The notes beneath the pieces were generated by a model that was not told the origin of the DNA, searched no databases, and saw only the letters and a list, made by a program, of their open reading frames with translations. Positions 9,660 through 18,686 of a stretch of 32,793 nucleotides of DNA are shown in pieces. Origin of the DNA: Gnetum montanum (Eukaryota; Streptophyta; Gnetopsida; Gnetales; Gnetaceae); contig MNCI01004790.1 of assembly GCA_015680685.1 (NCBI GenBank), forward strand, positions 95,703 to 128,495, in the 5' to 3' direction. The translations under genes were made by a program, and so were the position numbers. How positions within the stretch are numbered: position 1 is the first letter of the stretch; each line of letters starts with the position of its first letter.

Positions 9660-9925
9660 TCAATCGAGACCCTCAGTTCCTTTTTAAGTTTTTTTTTACA
9701 TATTTTTGTTTTACAAATCTCTTAACTTTTCTTGTTTCTATTTTACAACATCATTCATACTTTTCCATTTATTTGTGTGTTTTTTTATTTTATTTTGTTA
9801 AGTTTGTCACTTAATAAGTGCTCCGCAGATGGTATGAACTATATTCCATTGATTGCTAATGTTTGGTTTTTACCTTTAAGCTATAATGTTGATACTAGGG
9901 TATGGTTCTTTTGATATAACAGGCA
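9660..9925 (+). other. Nest-3 spacer between pol and 3' ORF
   Basis: T-rich sequence with acceptor-like sites CTCCGCAG (near 9828) and GATATAACAG (ending 9922). It is homologous to 180-484 of Nest-1. No solid coding frame is seen. Confidence 0.5.
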
Positions 9926-10201
9926 ATGAGTCCACTTCATCCATACATCCATAAATATCTATGGTATCTTTTGGCTTGGAAATGTACAATCCCTTTCCTA
10001 AACAATAAGAACTATCAATGAATTGGTGACTGGGTATTTCTCAAAGTAAAGAAGGATTCAAGGATTGAAAAGTATGTGACTTCAAGGGGATTTGATGCAC
10101 TTGTGTTGGCCATTCTCTTGGGTTCTTGGATGTTTTTTTCTTGATTTTTCTTACTATTCCAACGTTGCTTCATTTTTGAGAAGCTGACCCAATCAAAATA
10201 A
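9926..10201 (+). pseudogene. Nest-3 3' ORF, first part, with membrane-like segment
   Basis: ATG 9926 begins MSPLHPYIHKYLWYLLAW. The frame runs to TAA 10199 with two internal TGA stops (10019, 10142). TSRGFDAL (from about 10079) matches TSRGFNTL of Nest-1 in the same frame. The following segment ALVLAILLGSWMFF is hydrophobic enough for a membrane span. The ATG is four bases after an AG that follows a T-rich tract. Position downstream of pol, membrane-like segment and acceptor fit an envelope-like ORF of Athila elements; the family itself I do not recognise. Confidence 0.5.
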
Positions 10202-10270
10202 AAATAACAAAGTCTTTGCATGGTGTGGTTCTCACACATAAACACAAAAAAAAGTGAGAAAAGAAAGTGA

Positions 10271-10483
10271 GAATTCAAAGCACACCCCTTAGACGAAATA
10301 ATCATTTGGGCTACAAGCACTTGCTATGGAACTAAAATAAACATGTTCCGTCTAACTAAGGCCCTTCTCGCTTCCCACTTTCTCCTCTTTCATTTCATCG
10401 GGATGGTGGTGACTCTTTGGTCAAGGCATTCTTGCTACTTCAAGTGGATGGACGGGCCGAATGTATTAATGCAAAGTCACTGA
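10271..10483 (+). pseudogene. Possible continuation of Nest-3 3' ORF, hydrophobic
   Basis: A 70-codon open frame from GAA 10271 to TGA 10481, with a hydrophobic centre (ALLASHFLLFHFIGMVV) followed by a cysteine/tryptophan-rich end. It lacks an obvious start, is in a different frame from 9926-10201, and could be its continuation after an indel or splice. Recognised domain: none. Confidence 0.3.
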
Positions 10484-11174
10484 ATGTGATTTGTTTGAGG
10501 CCAAATTTGGAATGGGATCTACTATGTCTCATTAACCATTAATACACAAGGGGCTATACACCACCTTTTTCTTGAGATTCCATTCCATTCTCTTCTCTCC
10601 ATCCTTCTTTTCCCATTTATCACCTCATTGTCAGTTGTACCAGTAGTCCATATTTTGGTGGATGCATTGTTTTATTTTTGGTAAACTCTTGTGGTTAAGA
10701 ATTTAACTATTGTCTCCAAATGACATTCCTAGAGCCTACGGACTCTTTGAATGTGGGATTGTCAGGGCATTAAGGGCATGAGCCTGCTTTAGGGAGGACC
10801 CACTAGCATTCCTATTTGGTGCATCCGTTAATTTATTTCCTTTAAACATTTTCGAAATCACTAATTATTTTGTTCATTTCCATCTTTGACATCCATTTTA
10901 TTGGCGTGACCATTGTTTCTTTTTCTCCATCTTTCTTATTCCCTACCTTTTTCCATTCTATCGCTACTGGAGGTTCACTCTCAGTCATGGGGGTCTTGGT
11001 CCAATTTTTTCAATTTTCTCCTAACCCCTACACCTCGGGTAGTCACCAGTATTATATCTCTAGATTCATATCAGCCATATCACAACTCAGCCAATGGATC
11101 TTTCACTGAAGCAAGGTATCAACTGCATTGTGATTCATTAACCCTTGCTAATATAAGACTATGTTGTGTGTACA
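10484..11174 (+). other. Nest-3 3' region, unassigned
   Basis: Overlapping short open frames occur at 10870-11109 and 10913-11179. The second ends with a plausible coding stretch (NSANGSFTEARYQLHC), but no long frame is convincing. A pyrimidine-rich part near 10560-10620 and 10910-10970 may mark intron-like or untranslated sequence. Confidence 0.35.
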
Positions 11175-11348
11175 GATGACAATCATACACCGGATTGGAC
11201 CTGGAGAGAACACTTGGAATGGATTAATGCTGAAGCAGTTATGCAAGGAACAAAATTGATGGAGTTCTTATAGATGGACAATGAAAGGCACAATCTTGGC
11301 ATTGGTAGCAGTAGACTTCTTCTCTCTTCTCTCTCAGATGCCAAATAA
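11175..11348 (+). pseudogene. Last coding remnant before Nest-3 PPT
   Basis: Right after GTGTGTACAG (AG 11174-11175) a 57-codon frame runs to TAA 11346 with one TAG (11271). It includes DWTWREHLEWINAEAV and MDNERHNLGIG. The amino-acid make-up is that of real protein, and the acceptor-like AG directly precedes it. No family recognised. About 190 bases separate it from the 3' LTR. Confidence 0.35.
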
Positions 11349-11520
11349 GGCCTAATGTCAAATGTATAAAGTATTCACTCTTATTGTCGTGAACACCAGT
11401 TTTCTCATGTTCTGTAATGATGATCCATTCACATGTCATCCCATTCACCATTAGTTCCATTCAAGTCCATAATCCCATACCTTCCCAATATTTTGTAAGG
11501 AACTCAAGGATGAGTTTTTA

Positions 11521-11536
11521 TTTAGTCATGGGGGTA
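11521..11536 (+). other. Nest-3 polypurine tract
   Basis: TTTAGTCATGGGGGTA lies immediately before the 3' LTR. Nest-2 (16245-16260) and Nest-4 (17496-17481) have the same motif in the same place. Confidence 0.75.
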
Positions 11537-12292
11537 TGATGGGATGCGATATCGTAGCCCACCACTAGTTCTATAAATAAGAGACGGCTCTCCCTTGTTT
11601 CTCCATCTAGATCTAGACCTTAGTCAAACTCTTGTCATTTTTCCATTCCAGTGTTAGAATAATTTCCATGTGCCTGCAGTAGGAGTCCCAAAGTGAACGG
11701 ATCTTTATTCGAGCAATTCTGTACCTGAGCACACAATTGTGTATGGCAATAAAGATGAACTTTTGGATCAACCTTGCAGTATATGGGCTAAGCTAAATAG
11801 GACTTTAATTATTATTAATTGTTTAAATGCTTTCTTAAGGACTTAATCTCTCTCAACCCTCAACTCTCATACTTAAGTGTATTCAGTATGACCACTTCGA
11901 GCACATGCATTACACTTGGTAATTCCAGTAACGAATAGCGTTTGGTAATCCCAGCAACGTTGCATTGGTTCAAGGTGTAAAATAGCAAGTGGGAATGGAT
12001 ACTGATGCTAGGATAATTAAGGCTTAGTTAGTTAAAGTTAGTTACTTAGTCTCTTCACCCTTTCCTCTCTTAGCATAGGCGATAAAAACATAAAAGATAT
12101 AAAAATCACATGCCTCAAGCTTACTTAACCATACAACTGTGACAAATACAAGTAAGCTTGGGAGGACAATGATTGCTTAACCTTAGGTGTTCCATAAGGC
12201 ATGTAGGCACTTAGTTTGCGGAGTTCGACCAGATCGCGCGTGTAACACTCGTATTTGTATGGTTGAGTGTAGGGGTACCTCGTGACTCATCA
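11537..12292 (+). repeat. Nest-3 3' LTR
   Basis: TGATGGGATGCG to GACTCATCA, 756 bp. It is the partner of 5352-6140, about 90% identical by hand count, and shorter by one gap near its start. TATA box at 11572. Confidence 0.93.
11572..11579 (+). promoter_or_regulatory. TATA box of Nest-3 3' LTR
   Basis: TATAAATA in the same context as in the 5' LTR. Confidence 0.65.
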
Positions 12293-12297
12293 GACCT
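12293..12297. repeat. Right target-site duplication of Nest-3 (GACCT)
   Basis: Identical to 5347-5351. The Nest-2 gag frame continues immediately after it. Confidence 0.95.
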
Positions 12298-13210
12298 TAT
12301 CAATTCAAAAATTTATGTTTGAAATTTTGGCTAAGGTAGATAAAATTTGGGATTCGTTGGATGAAAAATTCCAAACTACTGTAAAAATTACCAAAGAATC
12401 AAGAGAGTAAAGTAGTGATCATGACTATAGGAGGTGAAAAGAACTTGGATGTGCCTACCAAAGGGGTAAGGGCAAGATAACTGCAATAGAAGGCATTATA
12501 GAAACTAAATCAGATGATGGTGGTGGGTGTGACATCTACCAATATGAATATCCTAAGAGATCTTATCCCATTGTGTCACACTTACAGGAGTATGAGGTTT
12601 ATGCTTTGAATCCACAACTAGCAAAGAGCTAAACACCTAGAAGATTGCCTTATCCTCAAGGTAATCCCATGTAGTTCCATCAGCAATAATAATATTATCC
12701 AATTGGAACTCCACCACAATCATACAAGCAATATCAACAGTTGCACTAACCATAGTTGTGGGGGATGCTAGCACTAAGGTAATAGTACCTTTATAGGCAA
12801 ATAGATCGATATGAGTATTATGTTTAGCAACCCTTATCTCCACATGACTCTTCCAGTCATGTTTCTTCTTTACAACATTACTACTACCCTCCAGAATACG
12901 ACAAAGCTTATTCTCCACATTCTAGGAGGGATACCATATTTTACCCTTATCCTCCTATTCCTGCACCTATTCCTCCATCCTCAACACAGCTACTACCTAC
13001 TCCATCCATACAGGGTGAACTTCCAGCCCAGTTACAGCAACACAACACTACTAAGGCTATCAATCTACAACCAGTTCATCAACCAAGGGGTTTGGAACCT
13101 CATGCTCATAAAAGAAAATTCTTCCAAACTAATAGCCCTACTAAGCCCTCACAAACTTAGGCAACTGGTCATCCTACTCCTACCTCATCCTCTACAAACC
13201 ATTCCTGCAC
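12298..13210 (+). pseudogene. Nest-2 gag, C-terminal part after the insertion, degenerate
   Basis: It continues the frame interrupted at 5351. KVDKIWDSLDEKFQTTVKI is followed by an in-frame TAA at 12408, then the knuckle region CDIYQYEYPKRSYP from 12528 with several ligands lost, SHLQEYEVYALNPQLAKS and RRLPYPQGNP. A Q/P/Y-rich tail with PAQLQQHNTTKAINLQP runs to about 13190. It matches Nest-3 8000-8744. The TAA lies 40 codons before the first knuckle cysteine. The protease that should follow is deleted near 13200. Confidence 0.8.
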
Positions 13211-14420
13211 CTTGTGTGCACATATAGAAAATATTCAAAGGTGTCTATATGCAACAGTCACAAAACAAGAGGGCACCTAGTGGCTGATCACTAATTTTGA
13301 CAGTAACACAATGTGCATAGAACCTACTGAGAGCCTAACATGTGCTTATGTCGCAGGCATGGATGAACTAGAGCAATTTTATCACCAACCCTCTAATAAT
13401 GAAACCAATGATACTAATTGGAAAGAGTTGAAGATCCTTGAGAATTTCAAGCAAGAGCCCCTAGAGTTGAAAACTCTACCTACCAACCTGGAATATGCAT
13501 TCTTAAAAAATTATAAGCCAATTATACTTAATGCCAAAATTGCTCCTGAACAGAAAGAAAAACTGTCAGAAGTGATCAATAAATGATTAATAGCCTTTTC
13601 TTGGTCATATCCTAAATTCATTGGAATTGATCCATGGATATGCTAGCACCACATTTACATAGACTTGTCCATGAAGCCAAGGAGGCAACCACAATTACAA
13701 TTGAATCCAAAATTGAAGCAAATCATTAAAGAGGAGATTGAGAAACTCCTTAAGGTAGGGTTCATCTACCCTATTGCAAATAGTGAATGGATCAGTCCAC
13801 CCATGATAGTACCAAATACAGATGGAAAATGGTAAGTTTGTATCAATTTCAAGCTGTTAAACATGGCAACATTCAAAGATCAGTTTCCATTGTCATTTGT
13901 TGATTAGGTGTTGGATACCATATCTAGGCATTGCTATTATAGTTTTCTAGATGGTTATAGTGGCTATAACCAAATCTAGATTACACTAGAATATTAGGCC
14001 AAAAAAAACATTCACGAGTCCCTAGGGTACCTTTACATATCCCAAGATGCCTTTTAATCTATGCGATGCTCTTGCCACTTTTTAATGCTTGGTCTTAAGC
14101 ATTTTTCAATAGAAAATTGGTAGTAAAGTGGAAGTCTTTATGGATGACTTCTCCACTTATGGTGCTAGCTTTGAGTAAGTCTTGGACTACCTTGAGCAAG
14201 TACTAAAAAGATGTGTGGAAACAAATCTATAGCTTAATTGGTAAAAGAGCAACCTTATGGTCTAGGGAGGCATTTTATTAGGGCATAGAATTTTACAAGA
14301 AGGGATCAAGGTAGACCTTGAAAAGATAAGGGTCATCCAAGGAATCACCTGTTAAATAGAAACTATAAAAGATGTTTTGTCATTTCTTGGACACATTGGC
14401 TACTACCGATGATTTATAGA
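13211..14420 (+). pseudogene. Nest-2 reverse transcriptase with upstream linker, degenerate
   Basis: The linker NIQRCLYATVTKQE and NWKELKILENFKQE (13220-13460) has counterparts after the Nest-3 protease. RT blocks then follow in order: KQIIKEEIEKLLKVGFIYP near 13720, SEWISPPMIVPN, VCINFKLLNM, DQFPL, SFLDGYSGYNQI near 13960, and catalytic FMDD at 14137-14148. An LGHRI-like block and SFLGHIGYYR-like block lie near 14290-14410. An unbroken piece spans 13311-13586. FMDD rather than YVDD fits Athila/Tat. Frame changes and stops after 13586 make it inactive. Confidence 0.88.
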
Positions 14421-14730
14421 GAATTTCTCTAAGATTTCAAAACTGTTGATTGAGCTAATAAAGAAAGATGCTCCCTTCATTTGGATTAAGGAATGCAAAA
14501 GTGCATTCTAAATCCTTAAGTAGAAGCTTGTAGAGACTTCAATTCTATGAACACCTAATTGGTCCAGACCATTCCATATCATGATAGATGCATCTAACTA
14601 TGCCTTGAGAGTTGTGCTTACATAGTTGGAAGATAGAAAACATCCATATTACATCCACTATGCAAGTCGAAGCATTGTAGGTGCACAACTAAATGACACC
14701 ACCACAAGAACTACTTTTTTGACTGGTGGG
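14421..14730 (+). pseudogene. Nest-2 RT connection and truncated RNase H
   Basis: After the RT the frame reads an NFS...FxWxxEC-like connection. It then gives FHIMIDASNYALRVVL, matching the DAS motif that begins gypsy RNase H, followed by YYIHYASRSIVGAQLNDTTT near 14640-14705. It stops there. The rest of RNase H and all of integrase are missing and the sequence passes into the 3' ORF. Confidence 0.8.
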
Positions 14731-14796
14731 AACTAGAAAATCACTTTCAAATTTCTTTAATATTTCATATAGTATTATTGGAACCTAGTTGGAGTT

Positions 14797-16065
14797 GCTA
14801 GAGGCAAGGAGCAAAAACATCATCTTGGAAGGGAAAATAAGCTAAATGAATGCTTGGCTATTGAAGTTGTTGAATTATAAGTTGAGATTATTAACCTTGC
14901 ATTTCTCAACCCAACATTGACAAGAGATGAAGCTCTTGAAAAACTTCACACTAGGCTAAATGGGGTTGAGGATGCACTAGAGATGATGGTGTTCTACTGA
15001 TTCTTGGTAGAGGCCATGTAGCATAAGATTTAGAAGGCCTTACATTTCATCGGCTAGGAAAATATGAACTTGATCATAAAAAACCATCACCTATGAAATG
15101 TTTATGTACATAAATAATAGTTGATTGACTTTATCCATTAACAGCAGGAGCAACTAGCCAAAGCAAACACAAGTTAAGGAGATTGGTAGCTGAGAACAGA
15201 AACCTCTTCATGGAGGAGGTCCATGCCCTTCACCAAAAGATTGCAATGGAGGTAGCTACTTAGAAATTATAGGCTCTCAAATCCAAGAGAGTCAAGGATC
15301 ACTATAGGAACTAGTTCAACATACAAAAATAAGTAAATGATAAACATATTGAAGTGGTAAAGGAAAAGGTGAATGACACCCTCCAGCAACTCCAACAAGA
15401 ACATGAATTGTGGCAACCCATCATTAATAGGATTGATTAGTACAATAAGGTAGAATCTCTGGTATGATAAAATAGAGGAAATTTTCCTAAAGGAGTTGCA
15501 AATAGAGGAAATGATAAAATACATGGATTTGGCCAATCTCTGGTATGCAAAACTAGCTATGTTAATTACCGAACAACTACAATCAGAATTAGAAAAGTAG
15601 GTGTAGAAGGTTGAGTTCAAGCACTGCAAGGACACCAAGCAAAAGCTTACAGTGGCAAACACTGAATGCAAGGTTCTTAAGGGCAAATACACTAATCAAA
15701 GATATACTTCCAAGAACCTAGCTAGAAGAATGAATGACTACCAAGAGCTGTAGAATGCAGTGAAGGTGTTTGATGTTCAACGTAAATAATTCATTGCTTA
15801 GTTTGTCAATGTTAAGGAGCTATTCCCAGGTATGTGCTGTTCGTGGGATATCCCCATTCTAGCCCACATTGGCAATGCCACGTGAACTATGAATGATCCT
15901 AGAAGCAAGCAGGAGAAGATGAAGGCATTAGTATATGCCTTTTACCTTCCATCAGAGGTTATAACTGCAATAGGATAGCCATAGCCACCTCAGCCAGCAC
16001 GTACACCTGAAGTTATTGAAGGTCCTTTAGAAGCTTAGGAACCTCCACCGTTGAGGATTATTTAA
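14797..16065 (+). pseudogene. Nest-2 3' ORF, about 420 codons, predicted coiled coil
   Basis: Frame from about 14797 (ARGKEQ) to TAA 16063, with TAG/TGA/TAA interruptions and two compensating frame changes between about 15165 and 15465. Charged heptad-like stretches are prominent: TRDEALEKLHTRLNGVEDALE, LRRLVAENRNLFMEEVHALHQ, VVKEKVNDTLQQLQQEHEL and ITEQLQSELEK. A C-terminal P/Q/E-rich tail (PPQPARTPEVIEGPLEA) ends 180 bases before the PPT. A small duplication (AATCTCTGGTATG near 15454 and 15535) lies inside. It holds the place of the Nest-3 3' ORF but I see no similarity to it. It could be an element-specific 3' ORF or a captured host sequence. No domain recognised. Confidence 0.55.
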
Positions 16066-16244
16066 TATTCTCAACTACCTTCATGCCCTTAGAGGATGTG
16101 CTATTTGATTTAGAGTAGTCAAGTCATGGTGTTCAATTTTATTTCATGAACACAATTAATTTTGTAATAATGTTGATTTGTACACTTGGGTGCTCAATTC
16201 CATACCTTTCAAATTCTGGAAAGGAGCTTGAGAAAGAATTTTCA

Positions 16245-16260
16245 TTTAGTCATGGGGATA
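16245..16260 (+). other. Nest-2 polypurine tract
   Basis: TTTAGTCATGGGGATA immediately before the 3' LTR start, matching the Nest-3 PPT. Confidence 0.75.
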
Positions 16261-16606
16261 TGATGAGCATCAAAGTGTCATGTCAATGGGCCTCCTTTAA
16301 CGTTGCCTTATCTAGGGTCCCTCATCGATGTAGCCCTATGTATGTGGTGTTGCCCCATCGATAAGGTTGTTTTGATGTGGTGTTTGCTATGTTTATGGGG
16401 CCCCATCAATGTAGCTCCATAATAAAATCTATAAATATGCACTCACCAGCCATGTTTATGGGAGGTCAAGTCATAGTTGTAGTAGAGCTCTTGTAGTTTT
16501 GTCATTTGAGAGTTAGAATATTTCTCTAAGTGCCCACAGTAAGAGTCAAAAAGTGTATGAATATTTATTCAAATACTGATGTACTTAAGCAAACTAGTGT
16601 GAATGG
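16261..16606 (+). repeat. Nest-2 3' LTR, first part
   Basis: TGATGAGCATC start, U3 repeats and TATA box (16430-16437) as in the 5' LTR. It breaks at AATGG where Nest-4 is inserted; the rest resumes at 21781. Confidence 0.88.
16602..16606. repeat. Left target-site duplication of Nest-4 (AATGG)
   Basis: AATGG directly before the element; identical AATGG at 21776-21780. Confidence 0.92.
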
Positions 16607-17361
16607 TGATGAGTGACGAGGTACTCCTACACTCAACCATACAAATACGAGTGTGTATGTGTGATTCGGTTGAACTCCACAGACGGACTAGTTGTGGCAC
16701 CTAGATAGTTATATGTTGATCGTAGTTCGTTGTTTTCCCACCTAGACTAGTACTTTCTTTGTCACATATGGTTTAGTCTAGAGTGAGGTGTATGATGTGG
16801 TTTCTAATACTATGCTACTCCTAGAGATAGTAAGAAATAACTTGATTAAACTAATAAGCAATATGAAGTAAAATCTAAGCTAGCCTAATTGTGATGAGAA
16901 TCTATCCTTAATCATCTATGTGCATCTTGGACTTCATGTACCACTTTTGGGATTACCAAACGCACATTTACTTGAAGCACTACTTGACATGCTACTAGGT
17001 TACCACGTAGTTACAGTTAAATGTTTGTGATTAAGGCATATACATTTCACATTAACAATAGGAATAGTAAATGATAATAAAAGAAATATTAACTAAGAAA
17101 GTAACAACAAATAATAAATAATTAAAAAAATAAAAGCTAAGTGAATGCTACAATGACGGAGTAATCTCGATCTTTATTGCCAATCATATATGTGTCCAAG
17201 TACGTCACACTCGAACAAAGGTTCTATACAATTACAAGCATCACACTACGGGCATGCACTTGGGAAAGGAAAGGAATTGAAAACTAACTAAAAACTGACA
17301 AAAATACTCAACCTAAAGACTTACCAAAAGACTCTCTCTTTTCCTGTGTGCCTGAGTGCTA

Positions 17362-17369
17362 TATTTATA
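17362..17369 (-). promoter_or_regulatory. TATA box of Nest-4 3' LTR
   Basis: TATAAATA on the minus strand; the same octamer is at 21650-21643 in the 5' LTR. Confidence 0.65.
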
Positions 17370-17383
17370 GGCTAACACAGGAA

Positions 17384-17458
17384 TCATGATATCATATCCA
17401 AGGTGAGATATCAGGTACTGGATATCACGTACCTAATATCACATACCCGATATCAAGG
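17384..17458 (-). repeat. 14-bp GATATC-type tandem repeats in U3
   Basis: Minus-strand units TGATATCGGGTATG, TGATATTAGGTACG, TGATATCCAGTACC and TGATATCTCACCTT lie in a row just before the TATA box. The 5' LTR has the same array at 21750-21667. Such U3 repeats often act as promoter or enhancer elements; that role is inferred. Confidence 0.75.
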
Positions 17459-17480
17459 CTTGGCAAACCATGATTCATCA

Positions 17481-17496
17481 TGCCCTCACGACTAAA
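17481..17496 (-). other. Nest-4 polypurine tract
   Basis: Minus strand TTTAGTCGTGAGGGCA, directly before the LTR start; a mutated version of the Nest-2 and Nest-3 PPT. Confidence 0.7.
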
Positions 17497-17499
17497 TAA

Positions 17500-18094
17500 A
17501 AACTCATTCTTGAGTCAAACAAAGTGAGGAACAAGTTCATTTGATTAAAAATAGTGGATAGGTATGGGATTATTGAATGACCATGGATTGTTTCATGCCA
17601 CAGTGTGGGATTAAAAAAATTTGGACATAGACAAAAAACACAGAACTTGTGGGACTCATGTGGTTCCCAGTGGTGGCAGCTTCTCCATGGGTGCCTTTTC
17701 TTTGTCCTGCACTCCAAGCTTCTAAAATTGATACCTTTGAAGAAGCACCTGAAGTTTCTCCTCTTCTGTTTCAAGGATCATGAGTCATCCATGTTGATGT
17801 TTCAATGTTTGATGGAATTGGCACATCCTCCAGAAACAACAGTTGTGGAAACATCTAATTGGCCTTGGCATACCAAGCCACAAACAGTTATCATTCCTCC
17901 TCATAGACTCTAGCCCTAACCTCTCCATCTTTTTCTTGGCTAGATTATGCAGTGACAGGAGTTTCCTAATGGATGTTGAATGATTGTGCCTCTTGCTCTA
18001 CATATTCTGCATGAGGTCCTTGGCCTCTGCCTCATCTCAGGCATTTAGTTGCACCTTGAGAAGGTCCTCCTTTCTGTCCTCTTTCAGGTGCCAT
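17500..18094 (-). pseudogene. Nest-4 3' coding remnant
   Basis: Reading leftwards from an acceptor-like GTGATTACAG (AG 18096-18095), one frame gives WHLKEDRKEDLLKVQLNA, then DEAEAKDLMQNM, and later LLSLHNLAKKKMERLGLE, with stops at probable W and Q positions. LETEEEKLQVLLQRYQF follows further left. It is strongly charged and possibly coiled coil, like the Nest-2 3' ORF, but I cannot align the two with confidence. An overlapping open frame at 17774-17478 on the same strand is an alternative reading of its end. No family recognised. Confidence 0.4.
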
Positions 18095-18096
18095 CT

Positions 18097-18686
18097 GTAA
18101 TCACACAAGGACCAATTGTTAGTAAGGTTGTTTAAAGAAATTCAGTTATCTTATACCTTACTCATTGCATTTAATAAATGCTTAATTCATTACTTAGTGT
18201 GATTCTAGAGTTAGATATTTTTTAAGGAAGTTGCCCTAAAAGTTTAATGTCAGACCTGATTTTTTTAGATGACACATAAAAGGACATGTAATGGTTCTAA
18301 GGAACATTCAATAAAATGATGACAAGGGAAAGAATAGATTTGGAAATGGAGTACTTGGAGGGTATAAAATAATGTGGTGGTGTGCAACAAGTACAAATTA
18401 CAAAATTCATGTAAGTGGATCCTCCCCAAAGCAAGTTCCAACCTATAATGCCCTTGTGTAACCACACCTTAAAATGTTCGTAGGTACTAGAAAGGTTAAA
18501 TGTAATCTACACCGGTGCAACAAAACACACACATGTTAAATACCATTGGGATGAGATATGAATTCTATGCTACACAAGACACAAGTTATAAGCACTTGGA
18601 TAGTGAGATGAGATAAATTACAGAAGGGATTGTAGAGATTGGGACGTTAGATCAAACTTTGTACTCATTATGCCTAGAGCAAAGAG
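18097..18686 (-). other. Nest-4 spacer, intron-like
   Basis: An AT-rich stretch between the end of pol/gag and the 3' coding remnant, ending in a good acceptor (CCTTGTGTGATTACAG). The open frame at 18465-18265 has no recognisable features. The region corresponds in position to the spacers of Nest-1 and Nest-3. Confidence 0.4.

Larger units (their letters stand above)
5352..12292 (+). mobile_element. Nest-3: internally deleted Athila/Tat-like element, both LTRs present
   Basis: A 6.9-kb element bounded by perfect 5-bp duplications. In order it has 5' LTR, PBS, gag, protease, a deletion junction near 9592, the end of pol, a 3' ORF region, PPT and 3' LTR. RT, RNase H and integrase are absent, so any movement would have needed enzymes from relatives. 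A hand alignment of the LTRs gives about 70 differences in about 730 aligned bases, mostly transitions, plus a roughly 33-bp length difference near the start. Confidence 0.93.
16607..17480 (-). repeat. Nest-4 3' LTR
   Basis: On the minus strand it begins TGATGAATCATGG and ends CTCGTCACTCATCA, 874 bp. It carries TATAAATA (17369-17362) and, upstream of that, four tandem 14-bp units beginning TGATAT. Confidence 0.88.

Noticed and set aside
10015-10320. 101-codon minus-strand open frame
   Set aside because: The plus strand here carries the frame conserved with Nest-1 (TSRGF), so the minus-strand frame is taken as chance.
9660-11520. Captured host gene with introns in Nest-3
   Set aside because: Part of the region (spacer and first ORF part) is shared with Nest-1, so it belongs to the element family; capture is not needed to explain it, though the later part remains unassigned.
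17384-17458. CRISPR-like array of short repeats
   Set aside because: Adjacent 14-bp units without spacers, inside an LTR of a plant retrotransposon.
17605-17913. 102-codon plus-strand open frame
   Set aside because: It is antisense to the Nest-4 3' coding remnant and has no recognisable motif.
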